From Bacterioplanoides sp965200585 (GTDB lineage: Bacteria > Pseudomonadota > Gammaproteobacteria > Pseudomonadales > Oceanobacteraceae), in the NCBI RefSeq assembly GCF_965200585.1, contig NZ_OZ241361.1: DNA of 64,000 nucleotides. One strand, written 5' to 3'. The notes beneath the pieces were generated by a model. It made no database searches, was not told the origin of the DNA, and worked only from the letters and a program-made list of their open reading frames with translations. The position numbers and the translations under genes are program-made. This document shows, piece after piece, positions 25,827 to 34,778 of the stretch. Every line of letters begins with the position of its first letter. The stretch's first letter is position 1.

Positions 25827-25859
25827 AGCAAAAAGCCGGGCAGTGCCCGGCTTTTTGCT
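25827..25859. terminator. Strong bidirectional terminator
   Basis: A perfect 15-bp stem, AGCAAAAAGCCGGGC with its complement and a 3-nt loop, with A and T tracts inside the arms. It separates the large imelysin gene from the di-haem operon, so the two are independent Fur-controlled units. Confidence 0.92.
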
Positions 25860-25872
25860 GCTTTATGCCAGA

Positions 25873-27345
25873 TTACTCAGGGCATTTTTCACCAGGCTTG
25901 GTGGTGTCACAGCCAGAAGCGTCTGGATCAACAACTTCACCCAGACCCAGCGCGGTAGCCACGTTCTGGATTGCAACAGACTGTTGATTCAGCGCCAGAA
26001 TGGTGGTGCGAACCGGGTTGGTGTCGTTACGGTTAGCATCCATAATCAGTACGTCGAATGGACGGTTGTTGGTACGAGCTTCTGCATCGATACGGTTGTA
26101 GTTAGCTTCGGTCAGAGACAGAACGCCCTTCATGGTGGTGTTCAGAGCAATCTGGTTGTTCTCTAACAGGTACTCTTCGATACCGTAACCATCAACCGCA
26201 TTGGTGGTAGCATCAATCTGACCATCCAGCGTGCTGTCGTAGCCTTTGTATTCGCCGTAGTAGCTGTTTGCCACACCTAAGGCGTTCAGTACTACATCAC
26301 GGTGGGTGTTATCAGAGAAACAAGAGTGTTCGTCTTCCTGAGAGTTACCCGCATAAGCGATTTGCATACGCTCACCGGCCAGTTCACCTTCAGACAGCGT
26401 GCCCATACCCGTCAGGATTTCAGTCAGACGCTGATTAGCTTCTGCATCGCTGGTAATGGTGGTGAAGGCTGTGCGGTAATCGGCACCTTGCTTCCAGCCA
26501 TCACGAACATCTTTTAAGTCAGCAACCAGTTTGGCAGCAGCAACTTCCAGGTACTGGTGACGACGGTCAGCTTTTGAATCGGTAGTGAAGTCAGTCAGAG
26601 GACGCTTACCACCCATTGCACCGGTATTTACTGCTTCATCACGATCGGTACCATCAGTTGCAGTATTGTCGGTAGTGTTCAGATCCTGGCCCCACAGCAG
26701 GAATTCGATAGCGTGGTAGCCAGCAATAACATCGTGTTCGTCATCCGCAGTGGCGGTATTAGCCAGCAGATCTGCATCAATAGTAATGCTTGCCTGACCA
26801 ATAATGTTGTTGTCCTGATCCGCTGCAGCTGCAGCATCAAGAGCACCATTACCATTGATGCCCGCATCGTTTGCGGTTACACCAACCTGATCATCACCGA
26901 AGTCAGAGTTGTTAGTCACAACATAGTCAATCAGAGCTTCACCCAGAGGCCAGGCGTTGATATCACCTTCCGGACCATCTTCGTCTTCGTAGTTGGTGGA
27001 ATCGATCGGGCTGTTACGGAAGCGATAAACTTCAGTCTGGCCATAAGGCTCACGCGCAATTAACCAGGCTTTTTTAGCGGCTGTCAGTAACTCGGCAGCT
27101 TTAGCATCATCACGATCAGCATCGGCCTTGGTTGCTTCTGCTTTAAATGCTGCCAGCGCCGCTTGCAGGTCTTCAGCTGTTTTAACTGAGTCGTTATAAG
27201 CTGCCAGTGCAATATCAGCATTAGTATTCAGAACATTCTGAACCTGAGGGTTGGAGTAAACATCATTGTCATCATCGTCGTCACTGCCACAGGCAACCAG
27301 CATGGTCGCAGCAGCAAAGTAGGCGGCTAACTTAGTCAGTTTCAT
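25873..27345 (-). CDS. Imelysin-family iron-regulated lipoprotein (IrpA/ICMP-like)
   Basis: This protein has about 490 residues with signal peptide and lipobox LVAC, then an Asp-rich stretch SDDDDDND. It contains the imelysin signature GYHAIEFLLWGQD (GxHxxE) near residue 210 and the ELAGERM segment typical of the IrpA group. I chose ATG 27343-27345 because AGGAAAG lies just upstream; the frame extends 15 codons further without signal character. Members such as ICMP of P. aeruginosa are iron-regulated surface proteins. Fur-like sites lie in the divergent promoter region. Confidence 0.9.
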   Translation of the reverse strand: MKLTKLAAYFAAATMLVACGSDDDDDNDVYSNPQVQNVLNTNADIALAAYNDSVKTAEDLQAALAAFKAEATKADADRDDAKAAELLTAAKKAWLIAREPYGQTEVYRFRNSPIDSTNYEDEDGPEGDINAWPLGEALIDYVVTNNSDFGDDQVGVTANDAGINGNGALDAAAAADQDNNIIGQASITIDADLLANTATADDEHDVIAGYHAIEFLLWGQDLNTTDNTATDGTDRDEAVNTGAMGGKRPLTDFTTDSKADRRHQYLEVAAAKLVADLKDVRDGWKQGADYRTAFTTITSDAEANQRLTEILTGMGTLSEGELAGERMQIAYAGNSQEDEHSCFSDNTHRDVVLNALGVANSYYGEYKGYDSTLDGQIDATTNAVDGYGIEEYLLENNQIALNTTMKGVLSLTEANYNRIDAEARTNNRPFDVLIMDANRNDTNPVRTTILALNQQSVAIQNVATALGLGEVVDPDASGCDTTKPGEKCPE

Positions 27346-27440
27346 AATCGCTTTCCTGAGAGTTGAGTTAATACATATGCCGCCAGTCAAGTAACCTTGC
27401 GATTTGTACGGCTATATTCGCTGGAAAACACGATAATTCA

Positions 27441-27517
27441 AATGAGAATGATTGGCAATAAGTATTTCATATATAAATAGATCTCGATCAATTTTATAAG
27501 CTGGTTTCATTCTCATC
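27441..27517. promoter_or_regulatory. Divergent Fur-controlled promoter region
   Basis: AATGAGAATGATT (27441-27453) matches the Fur consensus at about 12 of 19 positions. A second weaker inverted element, TTCATTCTCATC, lies at 27506-27517. They are placed between the imelysin gene and the plus-strand di-haem gene, one nearer each start. Confidence 0.6.
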
Positions 27518-27544
27518 TGGGGAGTAATATTTGCTTCTGAATCA

Positions 27545-28870
27545 ATGCGGGTAAGAATGATTATGATGTACCGGATACTGGTAGCAGCGATGACGGCCTG
27601 GGCTTTATCAGGCTGTAGCGGCGGTGGCTCTTCAGGAGGTAATTCATCGGGTGGCGAACAGCCAGCTGAGACACTGAATAAAGCTGAACTGGGGGAAAAA
27701 CTGTTTTCTGATACCAATTTGTCGTTTAACCGCAGCCAGTCATGCGCCACTTGCCATAACCCGCAGCATGGATTTGTTGATGTGCGTCGTAACGATGCCA
27801 GCGATGGCGATCGCCCGGCTCCGGCTTCTCTGGGTGATAACGGTACTTCCATTGGTGATCGCAATGCTCCCACAGCGGCGTACATGGCATTTAGCCCTGA
27901 TTTTAATAAAGGTACTCGCCGGCGTGCGCCAAGTCAGCGTACCAGTGGTATTGGCGAGTATTCGGGCTATCTGGGTGGGCAGTTTCATGATGGTCGTGCC
28001 AAAGATTTAGCAGCACAGGCTGGTGGTCCACCAACTAATCCGGGTGAAATGGCTATGCCGGATAAAGCCTCAGTGGTGGCCCGTATTCAGGAAAATACAG
28101 AATATGTGGCGTCTTTTAAAGCCGTGTTTGGTGAGACAATTTTTGATAACAGCGATGCGGCTTACGATGCGATGGCAGATGCCATTGGTGAATTCGAATT
28201 TAGCCAGGCCGAAATGTTTTATCCATTTGATTCCAAATACGATAAATCATTAAAAGGCGAATACTTTTATGAGCCGGACAGCTTAGCGGCCACAGGCAGA
28301 ACTCTGTTCTTCTCCTCCGACTTTACTTGTGCCGCCTGTCATCAGTTGCGCAACAGCAATACTGATCCGGGAGAAATCTTTACCAGCTTTGAGTATCACA
28401 ATATTGGTGTGCCGGAAAATACCCGTTTGCGCGCGGTGAATGGTGTTGCTGAAGACTTTGTTGATCTGGGTTTAGCACTTAACCCGGCGGTTCCAGATTC
28501 TGAAAAAGCCGAGAATGAAGGTAAGTTTAAAGTACCAACGATGCGTGATGTGGCGATTACCGCACCATATATGCACAACGGTGTGTTTGATACACTGGAA
28601 GCGGTACTGGCTTTTTATGAGCACGCCAAGATACGGGCGCGGCAGCAAAATAATCCACAATTAGTAAATACCCTGCTTAATCCTGAGACCAATCAGGCAT
28701 TCCGTGTACCTGAGGTCAATCGTAATATTGAGCATGCTTTATTGGGTGGCAATGATAAAACACTGACTCCAGAAACGATCAAAGCGTTTGAATGCTTTTT
28801 TATGACCTTAACCGATGAGCGTTATGAGTCATTACTGGATGCACAAAAAGTAACGGAGTGTGGCATTTAA
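27545..28870 (+). CDS. MauG/CCP-like di-haem cytochrome c lipoprotein
   Basis: An exported protein of up to 441 residues with a lipobox LSGC followed by a Gly/Ser-rich linker. Two CxxCH haem sites are visible (CATCH near residue 63, CAACH near residue 264) and a late Met/His region, TMRDVAITAPYMHNGVF, typical of the cytochrome c peroxidase/MauG family. In-frame ATGs at 27545, 27557, 27563 and 27566 make the start uncertain. It diverges from the imelysin gene across a Fur-like region, which ties it to iron. A peroxidase or protein-oxidising role is possible. Confidence 0.86.
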   Translation: MRVRMIMMYRILVAAMTAWALSGCSGGGSSGGNSSGGEQPAETLNKAELGEKLFSDTNLSFNRSQSCATCHNPQHGFVDVRRNDASDGDRPAPASLGDNGTSIGDRNAPTAAYMAFSPDFNKGTRRRAPSQRTSGIGEYSGYLGGQFHDGRAKDLAAQAGGPPTNPGEMAMPDKASVVARIQENTEYVASFKAVFGETIFDNSDAAYDAMADAIGEFEFSQAEMFYPFDSKYDKSLKGEYFYEPDSLAATGRTLFFSSDFTCAACHQLRNSNTDPGEIFTSFEYHNIGVPENTRLRAVNGVAEDFVDLGLALNPAVPDSEKAENEGKFKVPTMRDVAITAPYMHNGVFDTLEAVLAFYEHAKIRARQQNNPQLVNTLLNPETNQAFRVPEVNRNIEHALLGGNDKTLTPETIKAFECFFMTLTDERYESLLDAQKVTECGI

Positions 28871-28894
28871 GTTTGTCTATATGTAACTTTTTGA

Positions 28895-28922
28895 AAGGTT
28901 GTCGTAACTGACAGCCTTTTTT
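28895..28922 (+). terminator. Intrinsic terminator after the MauG-like gene
   Basis: AAGGTTGTC/GACAGCCTT pairs over nine positions with one G-T wobble around a 6-nt loop and runs into TTTTTT. Confidence 0.85.
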
Positions 28923-28993
28923 CGTTTAATCGTTTGTGTTTTTTGCGTCCTGGCTGAGCTAGTTTAAAAGAAACAGCCAGCGGGGTAGCGACT

Positions 28994-29782
28994 ATGCAAG
29001 CAATTCTGTTTGATATTGATGGAGTCATCTATCAGCAGGGGGCCATCATTGATGGTGCAGCAGAGACTCTGAAATGGCTGCGCCAGCAACAGATTCCCTA
29101 TTTATTTGTTTCAAACGCCACAACCTTATCCCGGGAGCAAATCAGCGCTCGTCTGAATTCCTCTGAAATCCCGTGCTCTCCAGATCAGATCTTAACGCCT
29201 GCTGTGGCAGCCCGGGACTGGATCGCCTCTCACCCGGGTAAAAAAATGGCGGTATTTGTTCCCGATGCTATCCGTCATGAATTTGATGATGTGGTGAGTT
29301 TTAATGATAAAGAAGCGCAGGGCGTGATTATTGGTGATCTGGGTGCTAACTGGAATTATTTCATCCTGAATCGCGCCTTCCGTATTCTGATGAAATCGCC
29401 TGATACCTTGTTGATGGGATTAGGAATGTCGCGTTTTCAGGCAGACGAGCAGGGGTTACAGCTGGATGCCGGGCCTTTTGTCAAAGCGTTGGAATTTGCA
29501 TCCAATAAGTCTGCTCTGGTGATGGGAAAACCGGCGTCATCGTTTTTCCAGCAGGCACTGAATCATCTGGGTGTAAAACCCGAGCAGGCATTAATGGTTG
29601 GTGATGACCTGATGTCGGATGTGATGGCCGCTAAAAACTGTGGCATTCATGGTTGTTTAGTGCGCACCGGAAAATACCAGCGGCAGGATGAATTGGGAGT
29701 GATTAAACCCGAATTTATTATTGATTCAATCAAAGACTTGCCGGGCTTATGGATGGAAGGTCAGCTGGCTAAGGTGAGCTGA
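28994..29782 (+). CDS. HAD-superfamily IIA phosphatase
   Basis: A cytoplasmic hydrolase of 262 residues. HAD motif I is FDIDGVIY at residues 6-13 (nucleophile and acid Asp), motif II VSNATT, motif III Lys in GKPASSFF, and motif IV MVGDDLMSDV. The cap insertion and length place it with NagD-like and LHPP-like IIA phosphatases (TIGR01458 type). The substrate is unknown. It stands alone between the iron cluster and the convergent ybaK gene. Confidence 0.86.
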   Translation: MQAILFDIDGVIYQQGAIIDGAAETLKWLRQQQIPYLFVSNATTLSREQISARLNSSEIPCSPDQILTPAVAARDWIASHPGKKMAVFVPDAIRHEFDDVVSFNDKEAQGVIIGDLGANWNYFILNRAFRILMKSPDTLLMGLGMSRFQADEQGLQLDAGPFVKALEFASNKSALVMGKPASSFFQQALNHLGVKPEQALMVGDDLMSDVMAAKNCGIHGCLVRTGKYQRQDELGVIKPEFIIDSIKDLPGLWMEGQLAKVS

Positions 29783-29804
29783 GCCGCTGATAAAGATTTA
29801 TAAG

Positions 29805-30278
29805 TCAGGCCACAATAGTGGCAAAGGATGCACGAGTCAGCTTTGCTAAATCGTGTGGTGAAAGTTCAATTTCCAGACCTCGTTTGCCAGCACTGACATT
29901 GACTTGAGGCTGTGATTCAGCGCTACTATCGATCATGGTGGGCAGCGCTTTTTTTTGTCCGATCGGGCTGATGCCGCCAACAATATAACCGGTAGTTCGC
30001 TCAGCAACTTTAGGGTCGGCCATTTCCGCTTTTTTGGCACCAAACGCTTTAGCAATCGCCTTTAAACTCAGCTGATGACTCACTGGAATCACAGCAACAC
30101 CTAACTGGCTTTTATGGCCTGTCAGGCTGACTAATAAAGTTTTAAATACCTGAGCCGGATTTAACCCTAATGCTGCCGCGGCTTCCTCGCCGTAAGATTC
30201 ACTGTTTGGGTCGTGTTGGTATTCGTGCACAGTGAACGCAATGTTGGCTTTTTTAGCGCTGTTAATAGCTGGGGTCAT
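29805..30278 (-). CDS. ybaK: Cys-tRNA(Pro)/Cys-tRNA(Cys) deacylase YbaK
   Basis: This trans-editing enzyme removes cysteine mischarged on tRNA-Pro. The 157-residue product has the YbaK/EbsC features VFKTLLVSL with the catalytic Lys, the AIAKAFGAKKAEMADP segment and GYIVGGISPIGQKK. Its start overlaps the stop of the DUF1653 gene by 4 bp (ATGA), so the pair is translationally coupled. Confidence 0.92.
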   Translation of the reverse strand: MTPAINSAKKANIAFTVHEYQHDPNSESYGEEAAAALGLNPAQVFKTLLVSLTGHKSQLGVAVIPVSHQLSLKAIAKAFGAKKAEMADPKVAERTTGYIVGGISPIGQKKALPTMIDSSAESQPQVNVSAGKRGLEIELSPHDLAKLTRASFATIVA

Positions 30279-30505
30279 TCAGCATCAGCCTCGATAAGCT
30301 CAAACCGGGGTTTAATTTCACCATTAATATCAATGGTTTCAATAAACATCTCATACGGACGAACCCAGCTGCTGAAGTCTCCGTATAACATTTTATACAG
30401 AACTAACGCTTCTTCGGTTTCAGAATGTTTCACGATTCCGATCACCTGATATTCCATGCCTTTATAATGGCGATAGCGGCCTGGTTTAATGGCTGGCGCT
30501 GACAT
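30275..30505 (-). CDS. DUF1653 protein
   Basis: A 76-residue cytoplasmic protein beginning with a typical DUF1653 core: KPGRYRHYKGMEYQVIGI, then HSETEEALVLYK and a W-x-RP-x-EMF turn. It resembles small SH3-like barrel proteins. It is encoded just upstream of ybaK with a 4-bp overlap. The function is unknown. Confidence 0.85.
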   Translation of the reverse strand: MSAPAIKPGRYRHYKGMEYQVIGIVKHSETEEALVLYKMLYGDFSSWVRPYEMFIETIDINGEIKPRFELIEADAE

Positions 30506-30518
30506 TTCTCATCCCACT

Positions 30519-31211
30519 TTATTTTAATTGGTAACGGACAATAACTCTGGCTTCGATGTTTTGCTTCTGAATTAACATGGGCGCAGGCGCCGCCGATTCA
30601 TCAGCTGACATAGCCTTTGCCATCGCCATCATAGGTTGTGGCGCATGGGCATTTTCTTCCTGAATCATTAATACCTTACCCAGTTTGTTATCACTGGCCT
30701 GTGCCATTAGTGATGCTTTAGCAAAAGCGGCCTTTACGGCTTTGGCGAACGCCTGATTTTTCAGCCCCTGACGGTCATTGAACTTTAACTGGCTGCCATG
30801 AATCCGAATTTCATCAATCATTAACAGTTGATGGGCCAGTTCGGCATAGTCTTCTTTATCTCGTAACGTAATGCTGACATCGCGGGTAACCTGTTCGCCG
30901 CGATATTCACGACGGTTGTTAATCCAGTCATATTGAGGTTGATTATGAATCTGAGCGGCATCAATGTCTGCTTCAGCAATGTTCAGTGATTGGGTGGTTT
31001 TCAGCAGCTGGTTCATCGCCTGATCCACCTGCTGTTTGGCTTGTTTTAAACTGCTGGCGGTTGCCTGAACGTTCAGATTAATCTGCAGATAATCCGGCAT
31101 CGCCAGAATATTACCCTGACCACTAACCTGGATATAACGCTCATCGGCCAGAGTGATTACCGATAACGTCATGCTGCTGATAACCATCAGCGAGAGTATC
31201 AATGCGCGCAT
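30519..31211 (-). CDS. SIMPL-domain (DUF541) periplasmic protein
   Basis: A 230-residue exported protein. The signal peptide covers about residues 1-22 (ending ITLADE), followed by the DUF541/SIMPL pattern: YIQVSGQGNILAMPDYLQINLNV, repeated Ala-rich helices and a C-terminal EARVIVRYQL strand. Family members form oligomers in the cell envelope, and some affect stress resistance. It is followed after 13 bp by the DUF1653 gene, so cotranscription is likely. Confidence 0.85.
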   Translation of the reverse strand: MRALILSLMVISSMTLSVITLADERYIQVSGQGNILAMPDYLQINLNVQATASSLKQAKQQVDQAMNQLLKTTQSLNIAEADIDAAQIHNQPQYDWINNRREYRGEQVTRDVSITLRDKEDYAELAHQLLMIDEIRIHGSQLKFNDRQGLKNQAFAKAVKAAFAKASLMAQASDNKLGKVLMIQEENAHAPQPMMAMAKAMSADESAAPAPMLIQKQNIEARVIVRYQLK

Positions 31212-31237
31212 TAGCCGATCCTTGTTATTAATAACGG

Positions 31238-31546
31238 TTATTTTTGTTTCGCTTCAAACTGAGCCAGTTGTTCTGGCGTCGCTGGTTTTTGGTGTTTTTC
31301 TTTCCACTCGCTGTAAGGCATGCCGTAGACGGCTTCGCGTGCCTGGTCGTAGTCTACGGCCAGATTCTCTGCTTCAGCCGCTGACTTATACCATTTAGCC
31401 AGACAGTTGCGGCAGAAATTAGCCAGATTCATCAGCTCGATATTCTGAACCTCTTTGTTGTCGTCCAGATGTTGCAATAAACGACGAAAGGTGGCGGCTT
31501 CAATAGCTTGTTGTTGTTCCGGGGTTAGTTGTTCGGGAGAAGACAT
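31238..31546 (-). CDS. DUF1244 protein
   Basis: A 102-residue protein of the DUF1244 family, which is widespread in proteobacteria. The family core FRRLLQHLDDNKEVQNIELM, then the Cys pair FCRNCLAKWY and YGMPYSEWKEKHQ, is intact. It is a soluble helical protein of unknown function. Confidence 0.88.
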   Translation of the reverse strand: MSSPEQLTPEQQQAIEAATFRRLLQHLDDNKEVQNIELMNLANFCRNCLAKWYKSAAEAENLAVDYDQAREAVYGMPYSEWKEKHQKPATPEQLAQFEAKQK

Positions 31547-31614
31547 AGTAAAAATCCGGTTGATAAATCACCCGATTACTATATAAAAAACACGGCGATA
31601 AATCCGTAAAGAAA

Positions 31615-31640
31615 AGAAAAAAGGCGCCCGAAGACGCCTA
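31615..31640 (-). terminator. Intrinsic terminator of the 31.7-32.1 kb gene
   Basis: On the minus strand the stem AGGCG/CGCCT with an 8-nt loop is followed by five or six T residues; it begins about 30 bp after the stop. Confidence 0.8.
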
Positions 31641-31669
31641 AGGAGGTAGGATAGAAAACAACTTAAAAC

Positions 31670-32053
31670 TTACTTGATCACATCCAGGTCATACCATGGA
31701 GTTGGGTTGATCGGGCAACGGAAACGCACACCTTCTTTACCAATGCTAACGCGAGAAACACGCTTCTCACCTGGCTCCAGTGGGAACATATCCAGGTTTG
31801 ATTTGGTGGCCAGATCCTGAATTTGGAAGCCAACTAACTTGTCTGATTTATTGGTGATAACAAATTCATATTCACCCGCTTTTAAACCTGCCACTGTTTC
31901 GTGGGCAGAGAAATAACCATTGTATTCATCCAGGTTAATAACAGTTACACCATCTTCACGGGTAACCGGTGTGCCTGCTAATGCACCCAGGCTTAAAGTT
32001 GCCAATACCAGTAATGCGAACGTTTGGCGCAGGGTCTGAAATACGTTTTTCAT
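31670..32053 (-). CDS. Small periplasmic protein of unknown function
   Basis: A 127-residue exported protein. The signal peptide ends near residue 27 (LGALAG). The mature part is a compact beta-rich domain with the segments GEYEFVITNKSDKLVGFQIQ, EPGEKRVSRVSIGKEG and a single Cys in FRCPINPTPWYD. The pattern suggests a cupredoxin-like sandwich, but no full copper site is visible. I chose ATG 32051-32053 because the signal peptide starts there. It diverges from an AraC-type gene that may control it. Confidence 0.7.
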   Translation of the reverse strand: MKNVFQTLRQTFALLVLATLSLGALAGTPVTREDGVTVINLDEYNGYFSAHETVAGLKAGEYEFVITNKSDKLVGFQIQDLATKSNLDMFPLEPGEKRVSRVSIGKEGVRFRCPINPTPWYDLDVIK

Positions 32054-32142
32054 GATGTGTGTCCTTTGTAGGTTAGGTATTAATAATCGCTGGTTGTTGC
32101 CAGCTGATGTACACACTATAGTGATGTTGTTGTGGATTAATA

Positions 32143-33114
32143 ATGCTTAATGGTGTTAAAAACATGTCAAATAGTCCAAGCAGTGAGATTTCAAACCCTG
32201 AAGCAAACAATGTGGATATCGGCCAGCCGGATGCCCTCAGCTCTTTGCTGATTGGCTTACAACTGCACGGAGAAGTGTATGTCAGTGGCAGCTTTTGTGG
32301 TGCCTGGGCGGTCGATACTTCCGGCAAGCGTCATATTCCATTTCATCTGGTGAGTGCCGGACGTGCCTGGCTACATATCGAAGGGCAGCCATCCCGGGTA
32401 TTAAATGCCGGTGACCTGGTGCTGTTTCCACGTGATCTGGCGCATACCATTTCTCATAGTGAACAACCGCCTGCTGCAGAATTGGTAAATGCCGGATTTG
32501 ATTCGAGTGAGCCGGTAACCACAGAAATGATTTGTGGCTATTTTGATTTCACCAATAAAGCGGCGTGGCCGTTATTAGACAGTCTGGAAGATGTGATTGT
32601 GTTGGATTTAAGCCAGCAAAGTCTGCAACCCGTATTGCGGGCGTTTATTGATTATATCGTCGCTGAACTTAAACAACGTAACCCCGGTTTTCTGGCAGTG
32701 GTGAATCAGCTGGTGTATCTGTTATTTGTTCAGGTGATTCGCCAGCAAATTGAAAGTGGCCGGTTAAAAGAAGGTTTGTTGGTGGCCTTGTTTGATCCCA
32801 AAATCAGCAAAGCGCTGGCTGCAATTCACAACCAGCCACAACACAACTGGAGTTTAGTGAGCCTGGCGCAGGAATCCGGCATGGGGCGCTCTTCGTTTGC
32901 TGCGCTGTTTCAGAGACTGGTCGGCATGCCAGCGATGCGTTATCTGACCTTGTGGCGTATGCGTGAAGCTACGGAGCTGTTGAAATACACCAACCGCTCG
33001 ATGCTCGATATTGCTGAGCAATGTGGTTATGAATCAGAAGCCGCGTTTCGTAAAGCCTTTAAACAAACCACTGGAGAGACTCCGGGGGCGATTCGTAAGC
33101 AGGCAAAATATTAA
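32143..33114 (+). CDS. AraC-family regulator with cupin_6-type sensor domain
   Basis: A 323-residue regulator. The N-terminal cupin domain (RHIPFHLVSAGRAWLHIEG, GDLVLFPRDLAHTI) is of the type linked to AraC regulators of stress or oxidoreductase genes. The C-terminal AraC DNA-binding domain spans about residues 220-320, ending CGYESEAAFRKAFKQTTGETPGAIR. ATG 32143 and ATG 32164 are both possible starts and neither has a strong ribosome site. The neighbouring divergent periplasmic gene is a candidate target. Confidence 0.87.
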   Translation: MLNGVKNMSNSPSSEISNPEANNVDIGQPDALSSLLIGLQLHGEVYVSGSFCGAWAVDTSGKRHIPFHLVSAGRAWLHIEGQPSRVLNAGDLVLFPRDLAHTISHSEQPPAAELVNAGFDSSEPVTTEMICGYFDFTNKAAWPLLDSLEDVIVLDLSQQSLQPVLRAFIDYIVAELKQRNPGFLAVVNQLVYLLFVQVIRQQIESGRLKEGLLVALFDPKISKALAAIHNQPQHNWSLVSLAQESGMGRSSFAALFQRLVGMPAMRYLTLWRMREATELLKYTNRSMLDIAEQCGYESEAAFRKAFKQTTGETPGAIRKQAKY

Positions 33115-33119
33115 AAGAG

Positions 33120-33575
33120 ATGACTGTGTTTTTTGATGAATTATTAATATGCCTAACTCCAGACTCTGGTGAGAATAGCGATTTTGTTTTCTTATATGGA
33201 GTGGGTGATCAATGCGCGCCTCATATTCTGGTGTACGAGGTGGCGCGGGATTTTTTATCGGCACCTAAACGCTTTGCTATTGTTGAAATTCGATCCAGCA
33301 CACCAGGAGCCGTTGAGCTGGATTCAGATAATGAGTATGAAGGAGTGATTTATAACGAAGATGGCAGTATGCCAACGCTGGGTTTTTTTATAGTGCAGGA
33401 CGGCGTAGTTAAGAATGGCGATTCAATACAAGGTGGAGAGGCTTATAGCGAGCAACATATTCTGATTAGCCTGGCAGCGCAGCGGATTGAGTTATTGGCT
33501 GACTCAGTCACCGTTAAACAATCGCTGATTGCCACCAGTGCCAGAGAAGCACTGGGGTTGTATTTAATGGATTAG
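33120..33575 (+). CDS. Hypothetical protein
   Basis: A 151-residue acidic protein I do not recognise. It has a coding-like composition, no signal peptide and mixed alpha/beta segments (APKRFAIVEIRSS, EYEGVIYNEDGSMPTLGFFIV). It starts 5 bp after the AraC gene, so cotranscription is likely. Its stop overlaps the stop of the convergent PPIase gene by 3 bp. Confidence 0.7.
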   Translation: MTVFFDELLICLTPDSGENSDFVFLYGVGDQCAPHILVYEVARDFLSAPKRFAIVEIRSSTPGAVELDSDNEYEGVIYNEDGSMPTLGFFIVQDGVVKNGDSIQGGEAYSEQHILISLAAQRIELLADSVTVKQSLIATSAREALGLYLMD

Positions 33576-33895
33576 ATATCGCTATCGGCCAGTTCGTCGG
33601 TTAACACTTCGCGTTCCAGTTTGGCGACAGGCTTGAGGATATGAAACCCCATATGAGTTTTTACCGCTGGTGTATAGGGCGTTTCGCCATTCCAGTCACT
33701 CAGGGCTTTAACCAGTGCAGCCGGTAAGGTATCGATGTGGTGGTAACCTGCAAATCCCTGATTGCTGGCTGATTGGCAAGCGGAGTATTCTTCCGCTAAG
33801 TCACCAAAATCCGCACCCAGCTCCAGTTCTTTAACGATGTCGTCGGCCAATAATGGGCTTTTTAACAGAATATGGTGCAGGGCTACGGTGGTCAT
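33572..33895 (-). CDS. Parvulin-like peptidylprolyl isomerase
   Basis: This single-domain PpiC-type rotamase of about 107 residues has no signal peptide, so it is probably cytoplasmic. Family elements are ALHHILLKS at the start, GADFGDLAEEYS, FAGYHHIDTLPAALVKAL and the closing THMGFHIL. ATG 33893-33895 fits the family start better than an upstream TTG. The usual Cys/Asp of the active site is not clear, so catalytic power is uncertain. Confidence 0.82.
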   Translation of the reverse strand: MTTVALHHILLKSPLLADDIVKELELGADFGDLAEEYSACQSASNQGFAGYHHIDTLPAALVKALSDWNGETPYTPAVKTHMGFHILKPVAKLEREVLTDELADSDI

Positions 33896-33981
33896 ACAGT
33901 CGCTACTCAATAATAAAGTGGATAGCGAAAAGTTTAGCAGAAGATTGTATTCGCGCTTTCTATATGGAGTTATAGATCGCG

Positions 33982-34497
33982 CTATTTATTTGTTGAGGCT
34001 TGATATGCCAGTAACTGTCCCGAAGCGATCGACAATAAACAGAACGCAGTAAACCAGTAGAACCCTTGCAGTAATTCAGCCTCCAGTTCGGCAGTAGCCT
34101 GAGCGGTAAAGAAGGACACCAGAATGGCGACCACAAATACATCAGCCATTGACCATTTACTCACCGCAGCAATAAAGCGCCAGCGACCGGGCGAGGGTTT
34201 TAACCAGGTGAAAATAATCAGCAGCGCTTTGCTTACCGGAATCACCACACTGAAGGTGACAATGGCAACCGCAACGCCACTGTAGCCCAGATTATGCAGG
34301 GTCTCGACGGTTTCCCATATGGAGCGGGTTTCATGGAACATCTGAGTTTTTAAGCCAAATAAGCTCACTGAAGCGCTCAGAGTCATAATGGGCTCCATTA
34401 CGCCCGGATATAACAGGCCATAACTGATGATGGCCAGTAGCAGGCCAACGCGCTGCACCCAGGACTTCTGAGTCCAGCTGTTGATAAGTGTTTGCAT
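33982..34497 (-). CDS. PqiA-family inner membrane protein
   Basis: A 171-residue protein with four predicted membrane helices. It matches a single PqiA module (LLLAIISYGLLYPGVMEPIM, VAIVTFSVVIPVSKALLI, SKWSMADVFVVAILVSFF) rather than the two-module PqiA. PqiA proteins work with MCE proteins in envelope lipid transport, but no MCE gene is nearby. It lies 16 bp downstream of minE on the same strand. Confidence 0.85.
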   Translation of the reverse strand: MQTLINSWTQKSWVQRVGLLLAIISYGLLYPGVMEPIMTLSASVSLFGLKTQMFHETRSIWETVETLHNLGYSGVAVAIVTFSVVIPVSKALLIIFTWLKPSPGRWRFIAAVSKWSMADVFVVAILVSFFTAQATAELEAELLQGFYWFTAFCLLSIASGQLLAYQASTNK

Positions 34498-34513
34498 AGC
34501 GTAAAAGAGAAGG

Positions 34514-34768
34514 TTATTGATCTTCTGGCAAGGTCACATTGAGTTCCAGCACCGACGTTTGCCCTTGCTGCTCCAGTTGTACGTTCACATCGTTATCTTC
34601 GATCTGAACGTATTTGCGAATTACTGCCAGAATTTCCTGCTGTAACTGGGGCAGGTAATCCGGACCGTTATTACGCAGACGGTCGTGGGCGACCAGAACA
34701 CGCAGGCGCTCTTTGGCGACGTTGGCGGAAGTTTTTTGCTCCTTGCGAAACATATCCATCAAACTCAT
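34514..34768 (-). CDS. minE: Cell division topological specificity factor MinE
   Basis: MinE drives MinCD oscillation by stimulating the MinD ATPase. The 84-residue product has the N-terminal membrane/MinD-binding helix SLMDMFRKEQKTSANVAKERL and a C-terminal dimerisation domain with DYLPQLQQEILAVIRKY. ATG 34766-34768 has the strong site GAGGAG upstream; the 9-codon longer frame overlaps minD and is less likely. Confidence 0.96.
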   Translation of the reverse strand: MSLMDMFRKEQKTSANVAKERLRVLVAHDRLRNNGPDYLPQLQQEILAVIRKYVQIEDNDVNVQLEQQGQTSVLELNVTLPEDQ

Positions 34769-34778
34769 GCTGCTCTCC

